Positions 36,194-45,370 of a stretch of DNA of 64,000 nucleotides are shown in pieces. Below the pieces are notes generated by a model. It ran no database searches, was not told the origin of the DNA, and saw nothing but the letters and a program-made list of their open reading frames with translations. The DNA lies in NCBI GenBank assembly GCA_013327885.1, contig JABUMY010000005.1:272128-336127 (forward strand). The letters are read 5' to 3'. The position numbers and the translations under genes were made by a program. The DNA comes from Flavisolibacter longurius. GTDB taxonomy: Bacteria > Bacteroidota > Bacteroidia > Chitinophagales > Chitinophagaceae. Each line of letters begins with the position of its first letter. The first letter of the stretch is position 1.

Positions 36194-36769
36194 ATGGCCG
36201 ACCGCTACCAACATATCACCGATCAGGAACTGCTGGCAAATTTTTATGCCGATGGCAACCAGGAATGGATCGGCATCTTGTTGCAACGATACACGCTTTT
36301 GCTGCTGGGTGTGTGCATGAAATACCTGAAAGACGAAACCGAAGCAAAAGATTGTGTACAGCAGATCTTTTTGAAAGTGCTGACGGAAGTGCCCAAATAC
36401 AAGATCGATTATTTTAAAAGCTGGCTTTATATGGTGGCTAAAAACCATTGCCTCATGCGCCTGCGAGACAAGGACAAAGCCACGAGGGAGCTAACAGAAA
36501 AAACAAACCCGGCACACAACGACACCGACAAAGGTGACCTGTTGCAAAACGAACATACCTACGACCTGCTGGAAGAAGCGATGAATGAGCTGAACCCGGA
36601 GCAAAAGATTTGCGTATCGCTTTTTTACCTGCAAAAAATGAGTTACCAGCAGATCACGCAAAAAACGGGTTTTAGCCTGATGCAGGTGAAAAGTTATATT
36701 CAAAACGGAAAACGTAACTTAAAGATACTTTTGGAAAAAAAACTGGCCGCAAAGCGGCAGCAGCGATGA
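36194..36769 (+). CDS. ECF-type RNA polymerase sigma factor
   Basis: About 192 residues from ATG 36194 (an ATG at 36179 is also in frame but falls in the repeat array). Region 2: LLQRYTLLLLGVCMKYLKDETEAKDCVQQIFLK. Region 4: LNPEQKICVSLFYLQKMSYQ followed by a helix-turn-helix that binds the -35 element. It overlaps its downstream partner by 4 bases, which suggests a sigma/anti-sigma pair. Target genes cannot be read from here. Confidence 0.9.
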   Translation: MADRYQHITDQELLANFYADGNQEWIGILLQRYTLLLLGVCMKYLKDETEAKDCVQQIFLKVLTEVPKYKIDYFKSWLYMVAKNHCLMRLRDKDKATRELTEKTNPAHNDTDKGDLLQNEHTYDLLEEAMNELNPEQKICVSLFYLQKMSYQQITQKTGFSLMQVKSYIQNGKRNLKILLEKKLAAKRQQR

Positions 36770-37125
36770 ACGAAAACCTAAAGGACATATTATCCAATCT
36801 GAATGCCGACGTAGACCAGGAAACCCTCCTGAAATACCTGCAGGGCAAGCTGTCGGCCGCCGAACAGCACGAGGTGGAGAAGAACCTTTTGGACGATGAA
36901 TTTGAGGCCGACGCTCTGGAAGGCTTACAGCAGGTGCAGAACACCCAGGAAATTCCGGTGTTGGTTGAACAATTGAACCTCGACCTGAAAAAACGCACTA
37001 CAAAAAAGAAGAAAGGTTTCCTAAAACCGGAAGTCAAAATAGAATCCTGGCTGCTGCTTACCATCGTGATCATCCTCCTGCTGGTGATCATCAGCTTTCT
37101 TGTTATTTACACATTGAAAAAATAA
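36766..37125 (+). CDS. single-pass membrane protein, likely sigma-factor partner
   Basis: Has 119 residues: a helical cytoplasmic part (DQETLLKYLQGKLSAAEQHE resembles the short anti-sigma zinc-finger-like helices of Bacteroidota, without a zinc motif), a basic stretch, and one C-terminal membrane helix (LLLTIVIILLLVIISFLVIY). The 4-base overlap with the sigma gene makes an anti-sigma role likely but unproven. The short periplasmic end (only TLKK) leaves little room for a sensor domain. Confidence 0.7.
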   Translation: MNENLKDILSNLNADVDQETLLKYLQGKLSAAEQHEVEKNLLDDEFEADALEGLQQVQNTQEIPVLVEQLNLDLKKRTTKKKKGFLKPEVKIESWLLLTIVIILLLVIISFLVIYTLKK

Positions 37126-37247
37126 CGGTGCGGCAAAAACTTCTGTCTGCATTCTCGCGTAGAATATCAATTGACAAAAAGCTTACACAGCCGGCAGCCT
37201 CTCGACATCAAAAACTCCAATTACAACACTAAAATTGTATCTAAAAA

Positions 37248-37856
37248 CTAGCCGCCTTTTTCAACAGAAGTTCCGCTGTTTCGTATAAGGTGTTTAAAGC
37301 GGCTAAAGGTTTCCGGCTGAATGTTCAGCAGCGAAGCAAGGTATTTCTGCGGTACCCGTTGCATCAGCTCGGAGTTGTTCTGTACAAATTCTAAAAAGCG
37401 TTCGCGGGGTGTTAGTTGCAAAAGGCTCATCTGCCAGCGTTCGTTGCGGATCATGAGATAGGTAACGATCAGGCGTCCCATCCGCTCCATCGTAGCACTC
37501 GTTTGAAAGATCGTTTCCAGGTTTTTTGCACTGATGGAAAGCAACGTCGTCGGCTCGATGGTTTCAATGATATAGTCGGATGGCGTACGGCTGTAGAACG
37601 ACTCCTGCGAATGGATGATCTGTCCCTCCCGCGAAATCTGTGTAATGACCTCGTTGTCCTCCTTTCGGAAATATTTCCGCAGCAGGCCTTTGCCAACGAA
37701 GTTGATATAATCATCAACCTCCCCGGCAGGCACCACCACCGTCTTTTTTTTATAGGTTCTTACTTCGATGAGGGGCGCAATAATGCGATGATATTCGTCC
37801 GTGTCTAGCGGAATGAATTTATTGAGAAAGGAGTGAAAAAGCTGGAGCGGTTCCAT
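37248..37856 (-). CDS. Crp/Fnr family regulator
   Basis: Has 202 residues: N-terminal cyclic-nucleotide-binding-like beta barrel (about 20-120), dimer helix, and C-terminal helix-turn-helix (VPQKYLASLLNIQPETFSRF). It lacks the Cys cluster of Fnr and the full cAMP-binding signature, as is usual for the many Bacteroidota members of this family. It lies divergent from icd, sharing a 109-base promoter region, so control of icd is possible. Confidence 0.85.
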   Translation of the reverse strand: MEPLQLFHSFLNKFIPLDTDEYHRIIAPLIEVRTYKKKTVVVPAGEVDDYINFVGKGLLRKYFRKEDNEVITQISREGQIIHSQESFYSRTPSDYIIETIEPTTLLSISAKNLETIFQTSATMERMGRLIVTYLMIRNERWQMSLLQLTPRERFLEFVQNNSELMQRVPQKYLASLLNIQPETFSRFKHLIRNSGTSVEKGG

Positions 37857-37900
37857 TGTCTGTAAATTGAAATGGGATCCATTATAAACTTACGCTATTT

Positions 37901-37934
37901 TTTGTACTATAACTTCACGAAACCCTTAGTTTTG
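37901..37934 (+). promoter_or_regulatory. promoter of icd
   Basis: TTTG, 22 bases, TAGTTTTG, 31 bases before the icd ATG. Confidence 0.55.
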
Positions 37935-37965
37935 CGCATTATTTTCTTCAAAAATCACTGCTCTC

Positions 37966-39213
37966 ATGACACAAAAAATCAAAGTGGCCAACCCGGTGGT
38001 AGAACTGGACGGAGATGAGATGACCCGGATTATCTGGAAATTCATCAAGGACAAGCTGATTCTCCCCTATATTGACGTTGATATAAAATACTATGACCTT
38101 GGCGTAGAGTACCGCGACCAGACCAATGACCAGGTAACCGTTGATGCGGCCAATGCCATCAGGCAATACGGTGTGGGTATCAAATGCGCTACCATTACGC
38201 CAGACGAAGCCCGTGTAACGGAGTTCAACCTGAAGCAAATGTGGAAGAGCCCCAACGGAACGATCCGTAACATTTTGGATGGTACCGTTTTCCGCGAGCC
38301 GATCGTGATCAAGAACATCCCCCGCCTGGTAACTACCTGGGACCGTCCCATTGTAGTGGGCCGTCATGCATTTGGCGACCAGTACCGTGCAACGGATTTC
38401 GTGGTAAAAGGAAAAGGCAAACTAACGGTAACCTTTACAGGCGAAGACGGCACCAAGCAGGAATACGAGGTGTACAACTTTAACGGCGAAGGTGGCGTGG
38501 CCATGGCTATGTATAATACCGATGAAAGCATCCGTGGTTTTGCCCGTAGCTGTATGAACATGGCCCTGCAAAAAGGCTGGCCCCTGTACCTCAGCACCAA
38601 GAACACCATCCTGAAAAAATATGACGGCCGCTTCAAGGATATTTTTGAAGAAGTGTACAACAACGAGTTTGCACAGCAATTCAAAGAAGCCAACATTGTT
38701 TACGAGCACCGCCTGATAGACGACATGGTGGCCAGCGCTATGAAGTGGAACGGTGGCTTTGTTTGGGCTTGTAAAAACTACGACGGTGACGTACAAAGCG
38801 ATTCGGTTGCACAGGGCTTTGGCTCGTTGGGACTGATGACATCTGTACTGGTTACGCCTGACGGACAAACCATGGAAGCCGAAGCGGCCCACGGTACGGT
38901 TACCCGTCACTACCGCGAGCACCAGAAAGGCAACCCCACTTCTACCAACCCTATTGCTTCCATCTTTGCATGGACAAGAGGACTGGCTTTCCGTGGCAAG
39001 CTGGATAACAACCAGGAGTTGATCGACTTTTGTAATGCACTGGAAGCGGTTTGTATAGAAACCGTTGAAAGCGGCAAGATGACAAAAGACCTGGCGATGA
39101 ACGTACATCCGGATAAAAAGCTGGTTGCGGGTGAAGATTATCTTTATACCGAGCAGTTCCTGGATGCCATTGACGAGAACCTGAAAAAAAGAATGGGCGG
39201 CGCCAACGCGTAA
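37966..39213 (+). CDS. icd: isocitrate dehydrogenase, NADP-dependent
   Basis: Has 415 residues of the eukaryote-like dimeric type (starts [21 protein letters not shown]; substrate segment [23 protein letters not shown] region [20 protein letters not shown]). Makes 2-oxoglutarate, the substrate of the odhA/odhB complex encoded at the other end of the window. Its own promoter and terminator suggest a single-gene unit. Confidence 0.97.
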   Translation: MTQKIKVANPVVELDGDEMTRIIWKFIKDKLILPYIDVDIKYYDLGVEYRDQTNDQVTVDAANAIRQYGVGIKCATITPDEARVTEFNLKQMWKSPNGTIRNILDGTVFREPIVIKNIPRLVTTWDRPIVVGRHAFGDQYRATDFVVKGKGKLTVTFTGEDGTKQEYEVYNFNGEGGVAMAMYNTDESIRGFARSCMNMALQKGWPLYLSTKNTILKKYDGRFKDIFEEVYNNEFAQQFKEANIVYEHRLIDDMVASAMKWNGGFVWACKNYDGDVQSDSVAQGFGSLGLMTSVLVTPDGQTMEAEAAHGTVTRHYREHQKGNPTSTNPIASIFAWTRGLAFRGKLDNNQELIDFCNALEAVCIETVESGKMTKDLAMNVHPDKKLVAGEDYLYTEQFLDAIDENLKKRMGGANA

Positions 39214-39234
39214 GCATTCTTTTAAATACATCTT

Positions 39235-39266
39235 AGAAAAGCCCTGCAACCTTGCGGGGCTTTTCT
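39235..39266 (+). terminator. terminator of icd
   Basis: A 15-base stem AGAAAAGCCCTGCAA with one G-U pair and a 2-base loop, flanked by T-rich sequence. Confidence 0.85.
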
Positions 39267-39324
39267 TGTACAGGAAGGTGAACATCTTTACCCTACATTC
39301 GTTTTCGGTCATAAGGACTTTACG

Positions 39325-39867
39325 ATGACGAATGAATCTTCCGAACTACGCTTTTTGAAAGAACGCTATGCCAGCGCCAGGAACAAGTACAAGCCACGCC
39401 AGGTACGTGTACTGCTTCTTGCGGAAGGCCCGCCCGATAGTCTTGACAGGCATTTTTATTTTGAGGATGTTAAAAGGCAGGATTCGCTTTTTCTTGAGAT
39501 CATGGGCGTTCTTTACCCTGAACAAAAAAAGCAATACCTGGTTTCAGGAAGAGAGACTGAATTAAAACAGGAACTTCTTTCCCTGTTCGAGGAAGATGGC
39601 TATTTTTTGTTGGACCTTGCCGATGTGCCTTGCAGTCTTTTGGAGGGAGGAATTGCATCACAGGTACCGGAAATGCTGAAGCGCCTTCCCAGGCTAATTG
39701 ATAAAAAAACACCCATCATTCTTATCAAGGCGAATGTTTACGATCTCTGTTATGCTCCGCTCACCGAAAGCGGCTACAGGGTTCACCCCGAACGCATGCC
39801 TTTTCCCGGAAGTGGGCAACAAAAAGTTTTTAGAGAAAAGTTCAGCAAAGCCATTTCTTTGTACTAG
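39325..39867 (+). CDS. hypothetical protein, possible uracil-DNA-glycosylase-like fold
   Basis: Has 180 residues, soluble. VRVLLLAEGPPDS near the start, GYFLLDLADVPC in the middle, and YRVHPERMPFPGSGQQKVFR near the end recall the layout of uracil-DNA-glycosylase-like proteins (a strand with GExPG-like turn, and a late HP...PxSG loop), but the catalytic motifs are not conserved enough for a firm call. No operon partner. An inverted repeat (GGATAACGGG at 39869-39878, CCCGTTATCC at 39938-39947) follows its stop. Confidence 0.7.
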   Translation: MTNESSELRFLKERYASARNKYKPRQVRVLLLAEGPPDSLDRHFYFEDVKRQDSLFLEIMGVLYPEQKKQYLVSGRETELKQELLSLFEEDGYFLLDLADVPCSLLEGGIASQVPEMLKRLPRLIDKKTPIILIKANVYDLCYAPLTESGYRVHPERMPFPGSGQQKVFREKFSKAISLY

Positions 39868-39992
39868 CGGATAACGGGCTTTGCCAAGTCGGTGTTATTG
39901 TTAAAGATGACAGCATCAATCTCTCCGGTTACACAGTCCCGTTATCCTGTTTACCAATTTGCACTTACATTCGAAAAATTTTTCTTGACCAC

Positions 39993-40400
39993 ATGAAGAC
40001 GACACTCTCTGAACAAATCGCCAGGTACGGGATTCTTTTCATCCTGGCACCAATGGTAGTATTTCACATCCTTGTTTTAACCGGCGTTGTGCCGTATACA
40101 ATTGTTTGGGGCGGCCGGCTTACCAGCAAGGCAGAAATGATCCAATTTGAGCTTATTTCCATAGCCTCTCTTGTGCTGATGCTTTTTGTAGTGCTGCTAC
40201 ATGCGGGATTAGTAAGGATCAGTTTGCGACCACTCTTCTTTAAAATTGCCTTTTGGGTAATGGCAGGCTTATTCCTTCTAAATACAATCGGTAATATGGA
40301 ATCGTTGAACGAAACAGAACGCCTGATCTTCACCCCGGTTACGTTCCTGCTCTTTCTTTTTTCGTTGCGGTTGGTGTTCAGCGCACCTGTGAAAAGGTAA
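39993..40400 (+). CDS. four-helix membrane protein of unknown function
   Basis: Has 135 residues with four hydrophobic helices (about 11-33, 50-72, 82-100, 112-130) and short loops. I recognise no family. It lies between two unrelated genes and ends 42 bases before the convergent flavoprotein gene. Confidence 0.7.
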   Translation: MKTTLSEQIARYGILFILAPMVVFHILVLTGVVPYTIVWGGRLTSKAEMIQFELISIASLVLMLFVVLLHAGLVRISLRPLFFKIAFWVMAGLFLLNTIGNMESLNETERLIFTPVTFLLFLFSLRLVFSAPVKR

Positions 40401-40441
40401 GAGAAGAAAAGAGGAAAGATTTGCGTTCGATCGAGAGCAAT

Positions 40442-41674
40442 CTACTTTTCACCCGCCAGGTTGCTGATTGTTTTGGCTGCGATCCAACCGCTGGTCCAGG
40501 CATGCTGAAAGTTGAAACCACCGGTAATGCCATCCACATCCAGCACTTCACCGGCAAAAAACAAGTTCGGCTGTTTTTTACTCATCATTGTATTGGCATC
40601 CACATCAGAAAGCTGAATGCCGCCGGCGGTAACAAATTCTTCTTTGAAAGTTGTTTTGCCACTGACTTCCACCACGTAATCCACCAGATTGCGAATCAGT
40701 GCGTTTTCGGCCTTTGCCGGCAAATCGGCAAAACGCAGATCTTCTTTTACGCCGGATGCGTCCAGTAAAAATTGCCACAAGCGTGCCGGCAAGCCAGGGT
40801 TTTGGTTCACCAGCTTTTTTGCCGGGTGCAATCGTCGCCATTCTAGGAAACTTTCTTTCAGGCTTTGTTCATTGCCCTGTGGCAACCAGGAGACATGCGC
40901 TTTAAATTGATACCCTTTACCGGCCAGTTCCCTGGCGCCCCAGGCACTCAGGCGCAATATGGCAGGACCGCTCAGTCCCCAGTGTGTGATCAGCACCGGC
41001 CCTTCTTCTACCAGTTTGCTGCCCTCAATTTTCACCCGGGCGTTTTCCACACTAACACCCATCAGCGTTGTCATCGGATGCTTGGGAAGATTGAATGTAA
41101 AAAGAGAAGGTACCGGGTCGGCAAACTGATGACCCAAATTATGTAACCATTCGAACATGGAAGCTTTGGGATAGCCGCCGCTTGCCACGCATACATAATC
41201 GGCAGATAACACATTCCCGTTCGCCAACGCAATTGCCCATTGTCCATTGTCCATTGCCAATTGCTTCACCTCCGCATTCATCCGAATGTCAACGCCATAA
41301 AGATTGGCTTCCTGTAAAAGACAGTCAACAATTGTTTGCGATGAATTGGATACCGGGAACATGCGGCCGTCTTTTTCCGCCTTCAGCTTTACGCCGCGGC
41401 TTTCAAACCATTGTACCGTATCGGTGGTAAAAAATTGATGAAACGTTTTTTTGACAAAATTTTGTCCCCGTGGGTACCGATTGCTCATCTCCCCTACATC
41501 AAACAAGGCATGGGTTACATTGCAGCGGCCACCGCCTGAAACTTTTACTTTGGAAAGCAGCTTAGTCGTTTTTTCAAGAATGGTCACCTGTATATGCGGC
41601 GCTATCCGTGCGGCGTTCACCGCACAAAAAAATCCGCCGGCGCCACCGCCAATCACTACCAGGTGTTTGCGCAT
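40442..41674 (-). CDS. HI0933-family flavoprotein (NAD(P)/FAD-dependent oxidoreductase)
   Basis: Has 410 residues. N-terminal FAD-binding GGGAGGFFCAVNAAR, then the family motif KVSGGGRCNVTHA, a second GG (VCVASGGYPKAS), and the C-terminal GEVLDVDGITGGFNFQHAW block. Members include BaiN-type enzymes; substrate here unknown. Oddity: codons for QLAMDNGQWAIA, about residues 136-148, are written in a 5-word heptamer array (41230-41264). The downstream secreted-protein gene on the other side starts its stop codon 1 base from this ATG, giving a tight tail-to-head order. Confidence 0.9.
   Translation of the reverse strand: MRKHLVVIGGGAGGFFCAVNAARIAPHIQVTILEKTTKLLSKVKVSGGGRCNVTHALFDVGEMSNRYPRGQNFVKKTFHQFFTTDTVQWFESRGVKLKAEKDGRMFPVSNSSQTIVDCLLQEANLYGVDIRMNAEVKQLAMDNGQWAIALANGNVLSADYVCVASGGYPKASMFEWLHNLGHQFADPVPSLFTFNLPKHPMTTLMGVSVENARVKIEGSKLVEEGPVLITHWGLSGPAILRLSAWGARELAGKGYQFKAHVSWLPQGNEQSLKESFLEWRRLHPAKKLVNQNPGLPARLWQFLLDASGVKEDLRFADLPAKAENALIRNLVDYVVEVSGKTTFKEEFVTAGGIQLSDVDANTMMSKKQPNLFFAGEVLDVDGITGGFNFQHAWTSGWIAAKTISNLAGEK
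41230..41264. repeat. CCATTGT heptamer array inside the flavoprotein gene
   Basis: Five 7-base words in a row: CAATTGC, CCATTGT twice, CCATTGC, CAATTGC. The outer words contain the palindrome CAATTG. The array stays in frame because 21 bases make seven codons. Confidence 0.8.
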
Positions 41675-42304
41675 TTATTCTTTAATGAAGGAGATTGTTT
41701 TTCGCTGGTTGCTGGCTTCTATCGCCAGTTGGTACAGGCCCTGCGGAAAAAGACTGGCGGGAAGCATGATCTGGTTAATGCCTGCTGATAGCCGGTAGTT
41801 TTGTGCTGCCATCTGCTGGCCACTGTTAGCGATCACCACCACCGCGGCCTGGTTGGCGGTAGTTGTCACCAGTTCCAGTTCTACTTTATCGCGAACAGGA
41901 TTTTGCTTCAGGCGTACCGTGAATGTTTCATCGGGAAGCCTTGTTTCCTGGAGGCCCGAATAAGACACAGACCCGTTTTGTGCGATCAGCTTTAACCGGT
42001 AGCGGAGCAAATGGTTGCGCCTGGGCGTGGCATCAACAAAATCATATTCGGCGTCGCTGCTTTTGGTGATGGCAAGCTTGCTGCCTACTTTCACAAATTC
42101 GCCTTCGTCTTCCGCCCTTTCAATATCAAAGCTTTTAAATTCTTCGCTATACGGAACGCTCCATTTCAACACCACCACCTTGTCCACAGCTTTTGCGTTG
42201 AACGTAACCATCTCTGCCAGCGGCAAGGTTTCCGTTGTATCGGGTTGAGCAAAGCCCGGAATAAAAAACAGGAGTGCTAGAAAAAGAAAGAAGTAGTTTT
42301 TCAT
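41675..42304 (-). CDS. secreted protein with type IX sorting domain
   Basis: Has 209 residues from ATG 42302-42304, which opens the signal peptide MKNYFFLFLALLFFIPGFAQ; the longer in-frame extension would overlap map. A fibronectin-III-like middle (VVLKWSVPYSEEFKSFDIER) is followed by a C-terminal domain starting LKQNPVRDKVELEL and ending GLYQLAIEASNQRKTISFIKE-like strands, matching the T9SS type A sorting domain. Probably delivered to the cell surface. It follows map by 22 bases on the same strand. Confidence 0.8.
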   Translation of the reverse strand: MKNYFFLFLALLFFIPGFAQPDTTETLPLAEMVTFNAKAVDKVVVLKWSVPYSEEFKSFDIERAEDEGEFVKVGSKLAITKSSDAEYDFVDATPRRNHLLRYRLKLIAQNGSVSYSGLQETRLPDETFTVRLKQNPVRDKVELELVTTTANQAAVVVIANSGQQMAAQNYRLSAGINQIMLPASLFPQGLYQLAIEASNQRKTISFIKE

Positions 42305-42326
42305 AAGCCGTGGTTTTTTCAGCGGC

Positions 42327-43127
42327 TCAGTACTCAGCAAAAAGGTTGCCGTTTTCTCTTTCGGCCTTCTCAATTTCTGTATAATCGGAAAGGACATCGG
42401 CTTTTCCTTTTCTAACGCAAACATCGTGTTCAAAGTGTACGGAAGGCTTACCATCTTTTGTACGAACGGTCCAGCCATCGTCTTCGGTGAACACTTCTTT
42501 TTTACCCATGTTGATCATCGGTTCTATCGCAATCACCAACCCTTCTTTCAGCACGGCGCCTGAGCCTCGCTTGCCGTAATTAGGCACCTGCGGATCTTCG
42601 TGCATGCTTTTGCCAAGGCCATGGCCAACCAGTTCCCTTACCACACCGTAGCCATGCTTTTTTTCGGTATGCTCCTGGATGGCATACGCAATGTCGCCAA
42701 TGCGATTGCCGGCAATCGCTTTTTCTATGCCTTTGTACAAGGACTCTTTGGTGATCTTCACAAGCTGGATCACGTCATCGGCTGGCTTGCCGATCATGAA
42801 GGTATACGCATGATCGCCATGAAAACCGTTTTTATAAACGCCAATATCGATGGAAACAATATCGCTTTCTTTTAATTCTGTTTTATTGGGAAAGCCATGG
42901 ACCACCACATCGTTTACCGAAATACAGGAATTAAACGGGTAACCATGAAAATTGAGAAAAGACGGTGTGCCGCCAAAGTCTTTAATGACCGTTGCAATAA
43001 AGCCATCAATGTCGATCGTTTTCAACCCGGGCTTTAATATTTTGGCTACTTCGGACAGTGTTTTGCTTACCAGCAATGCACTGTGCCGCATCAACTCAAT
43101 CTGTTCTTCGTTCTTGTAATGAATCAT
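42327..43127 (-). CDS. map: methionine aminopeptidase, type I
   Basis: Removes the initiator Met from nascent proteins. It has 266 residues. Metal ligands are present: Asp in SIDIGVY, Asp in GDHAYTF, His in GHGLGKSMHEDP, Glu in IAIEPM and Glu in VHFEHD. In many bacteria map sits in the spc operon after secY; here a strong terminator and a separate -7 element (TATTTTTG) lie between them. Confidence 0.96.
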   Translation of the reverse strand: MIHYKNEEQIELMRHSALLVSKTLSEVAKILKPGLKTIDIDGFIATVIKDFGGTPSFLNFHGYPFNSCISVNDVVVHGFPNKTELKESDIVSIDIGVYKNGFHGDHAYTFMIGKPADDVIQLVKITKESLYKGIEKAIAGNRIGDIAYAIQEHTEKKHGYGVVRELVGHGLGKSMHEDPQVPNYGKRGSGAVLKEGLVIAIEPMINMGKKEVFTEDDGWTVRTKDGKPSVHFEHDVCVRKGKADVLSDYTEIEKAERENGNLFAEY

Positions 43128-43171
43128 AATATTCTTTTCAGCGATCTACCCTTTGTTTTACAATTGGCCGG

Positions 43172-43179
43172 CAAAAATA
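43172..43179 (-). promoter_or_regulatory. -7 element of map promoter
   Basis: TATTTTTG on the minus strand, 44 bases before map, downstream of the secY terminator. The -33 element is not clear. Confidence 0.45.
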
Positions 43180-43227
43180 CTTTGCTTTTTTCACAGCACT
43201 TTGTCAAATATTCATCGATCGTCATAA

Positions 43228-43259
43228 AAAAACCTGGTAAGATGCCTTACCAGGTTTTT
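43228..43259 (-). terminator. terminator after secY, end of ribosomal-protein operon
   Basis: Perfect 14-base stem AAAAACCTGGTAAG with a 4-base loop and a T-run on the minus strand. Confidence 0.9.
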
Positions 43260-43279
43260 GTTATTGTAAAATTCTGTTG

Positions 43280-44623
43280 TTAGTAAGAAGCCTGTGTTAC
43301 GGTTCTGCCCTGGATGCGACCGCTCTTCATCAGGCCATCGTACTGGCGCATGAGAAGCTGCGTTTCGATCTGCTGCAGTGTATCCAGGATTACACCCACC
43401 ATAATGAGCAGCGACGTGCCACCAAAGAATGTAGCAAAGTTTGGCTGAACACCCAGGCGTTGTGCGATACCTGGCAGGATACCAACCAATGCCAGCAGGA
43501 TGGCGCCCGGCAGGGTTACCCTGTCCATGATGCTACCGATATAATCAGCCGTAGGCTGACCCGGCTTTACACCCGGTATAAAACCGTTGTTCTGCTTCAG
43601 GTTATCAGAGATTTGCTTGGGGTTAAAGATCAGGGCCGTGTACAGGAAGGTAAAGCCAATTACCACGATGGCATAAACAGCCATGTAGATAAAGTTGGCC
43701 TGGTCCTGGAAAATGGCCGAAATACCTTCACCGGTTGCTGTACCTGTCAGGTTAAACAAGGTAGGCAGGAACAAAACCGCCTGGGCAAAGATGATAGGCA
43801 TTACACCGGCGCTGTTTACTTTGATCGGCAGGAACTGGCGGGCACCACCAAACTGGCGGTTACCTACGATCTGCTTGGCATAGTTAACAGGGATTTTGCG
43901 TACACCTTGCACCAGCATGATACAACCCATGATAATGGCGATCAGTATGGCGATTTCAATAATAAACACAAGGATCAAACCGGAACGGGTTGACTTGGAA
44001 CCCAGTTCCTGCATAAAGCTTTGGGGCAGGCGGGCCAGGATACCGATCATGATGATCAGGGAAGTACCATTACCTAAACCTTTATCGGTGATCTTTTCGC
44101 CCAGCCACATAACGAACATGGTACCGGCGGTAAGGATCACAACAGTTGACAACCAGAAATAATCAATATAAGCAGGCAGTACACCACCCGTTTGAGCGGT
44201 GATCTGGCGCAGGTAAGCTACGTAAGCAGATGCCTGTACAATGGTAACCGCTACCGTGAGGTAACGGGTCCACTGGTTGATCTTTTTACGACCACTCTCT
44301 CCTTCTTTCTGCATTTTCTGAAACTGGGGAACCAGCACGGTCATCAGCTGCACAAAAATCGAAGCAGAGATGTAAGGCATGATGCCCAGCGCAAAAATAG
44401 AGGCCTGGGAAAAGGCACCACCGGCAAAGGTGTTGATCAGCCCAAGGATACCATTGCTTTTTGTCTGGTCTTCCAGTTGCGAAAGGCCATTGGGATCGAT
44501 ACCCGGCAACACGATGTGCGTACCGATACGGTAAATGAAAAGCAGAAGCAGGGTGAAAAGGATCTTACTCCGCAGTTCCTCTATGCTCCAGATGTTTTTT
44601 AAGGTCTTAATTAAATTTTTCAC
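43280..44623 (-). CDS. secY: protein translocase subunit SecY
   Basis: Channel of the Sec translocon in the inner membrane. It has 447 residues and ten transmembrane helices. Family stretches: RIGTHIVLPGID, the second-helix region GALSQ-like GGAFSQASIFALGIMPYISASI (plug side), and a cytoplasmic C-terminal end. Last gene of the S10-spc run here. Confidence 0.97.
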   Translation of the reverse strand: MKNLIKTLKNIWSIEELRSKILFTLLLLFIYRIGTHIVLPGIDPNGLSQLEDQTKSNGILGLINTFAGGAFSQASIFALGIMPYISASIFVQLMTVLVPQFQKMQKEGESGRKKINQWTRYLTVAVTIVQASAYVAYLRQITAQTGGVLPAYIDYFWLSTVVILTAGTMFVMWLGEKITDKGLGNGTSLIIMIGILARLPQSFMQELGSKSTRSGLILVFIIEIAILIAIIMGCIMLVQGVRKIPVNYAKQIVGNRQFGGARQFLPIKVNSAGVMPIIFAQAVLFLPTLFNLTGTATGEGISAIFQDQANFIYMAVYAIVVIGFTFLYTALIFNPKQISDNLKQNNGFIPGVKPGQPTADYIGSIMDRVTLPGAILLALVGILPGIAQRLGVQPNFATFFGGTSLLIMVGVILDTLQQIETQLLMRQYDGLMKSGRIQGRTVTQASY

Positions 44624-44640
44624 TGAAGAGAATTATTTAA

Positions 44641-44724
44641 GTGAAAATGTAAAAGTCAAAAGCAAAAAGGACAACTTCATTCGTCACTGACCTTTTGAAA
44701 TTTGACTTTTTACTTTTGACTTTG
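44641..44724. repeat. AAAAGTC heptamer hairpin, rplO-secY spacer
   Basis: Left arm 44641-44672 (AAAATGT, AAAAGTC, AAAAGCA words); right arm about 44686-44724 (TTTTTAC, TTTTGAC words). The only array of the cluster set well away (63 bases) from the upstream stop. Confidence 0.7.
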
Positions 44725-44787
44725 TATCCAATCTTTTATTTGCAACGAAAAAAAGACGCTTTGCAGCGCCTTGCAATATAAGGAAAT

Positions 44788-45237
44788 TTACTTCACGATC
44801 TCAACTGATCCGCCCGCTGCTTCGATGGCTTCCTTTGCTTTGTCGCTCACCGCGTTAACTTTGAAGGCCAGCTTGGATTTCAATTCTCCGTTGCCTAAGA
44901 TCTTCACACGGTCAGTTTGGTTGATAAGGCCATTGGTGTAGAGGTTTTCCAGTGAAAACTCCTGCAAACCATATTTTTCCTGCAGTTGTTCGATCTGTCC
45001 TAAGTTGAACACTTTGTATTCAATACGATCGGGGTTTTTAAAGCCACGCTTTGGTGTCCGACGCTGGATTGGCATCTGGCCACCTTCGTGTGCACGCTTG
45101 CGCTTGTAACCAGCACGGCTCTGGCCACCTTTGTTACCTTTTGTAGAAGTGCCACCTTTACCGGAAGCTTCACCACGACCTAATCTTTTCTCTTTGTGAA
45201 CGGCGCCTTTTGCAGGACGTAAATTGTGTAGTTTCAT
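44788..45237 (-). CDS. rplO: 50S ribosomal protein L15
   Basis: Has 149 residues; starts MKLHNLRPAKGAVHKEKRLG and carries the Gly/Lys-rich flexible N-terminal arm of L15 (GRGEASGKGGTSTKGNKGGQ). Late-assembly 23S-binding protein. Order rpmD-rplO-secY is the standard spc order. Confidence 0.97.
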   Translation of the reverse strand: MKLHNLRPAKGAVHKEKRLGRGEASGKGGTSTKGNKGGQSRAGYKRKRAHEGGQMPIQRRTPKRGFKNPDRIEYKVFNLGQIEQLQEKYGLQEFSLENLYTNGLINQTDRVKILGNGELKSKLAFKVNAVSDKAKEAIEAAGGSVEIVK

Positions 45238-45287
45238 GTTTGTTGATTTTTACTTACGGGGTTTTTCTCCCCTCGCTTTTTAGAATA

Positions 45288-45368
45288 GTTTACTTGTTTA
45301 CGCGTTTACGAGTTGTTTACACTGCCACATCAACCTGTGAACTCTCGAACGGGTGAACTTGTGAGCTC
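45288..45368. repeat. GTTTACnn octamer hairpin, rpmD-rplO spacer
   Basis: Left arm 45288-45320 (GTTTACTT, GTTTACGC words); right arm 45337-45368 (GTGAACTC, GTGAACTT words). Period 8. Ends 2 bases from the rpmD stop. A small GGGG/CCCC hairpin lies beside it at about 45258-45272. Confidence 0.75.
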
Positions 45369-45370
45369 TT

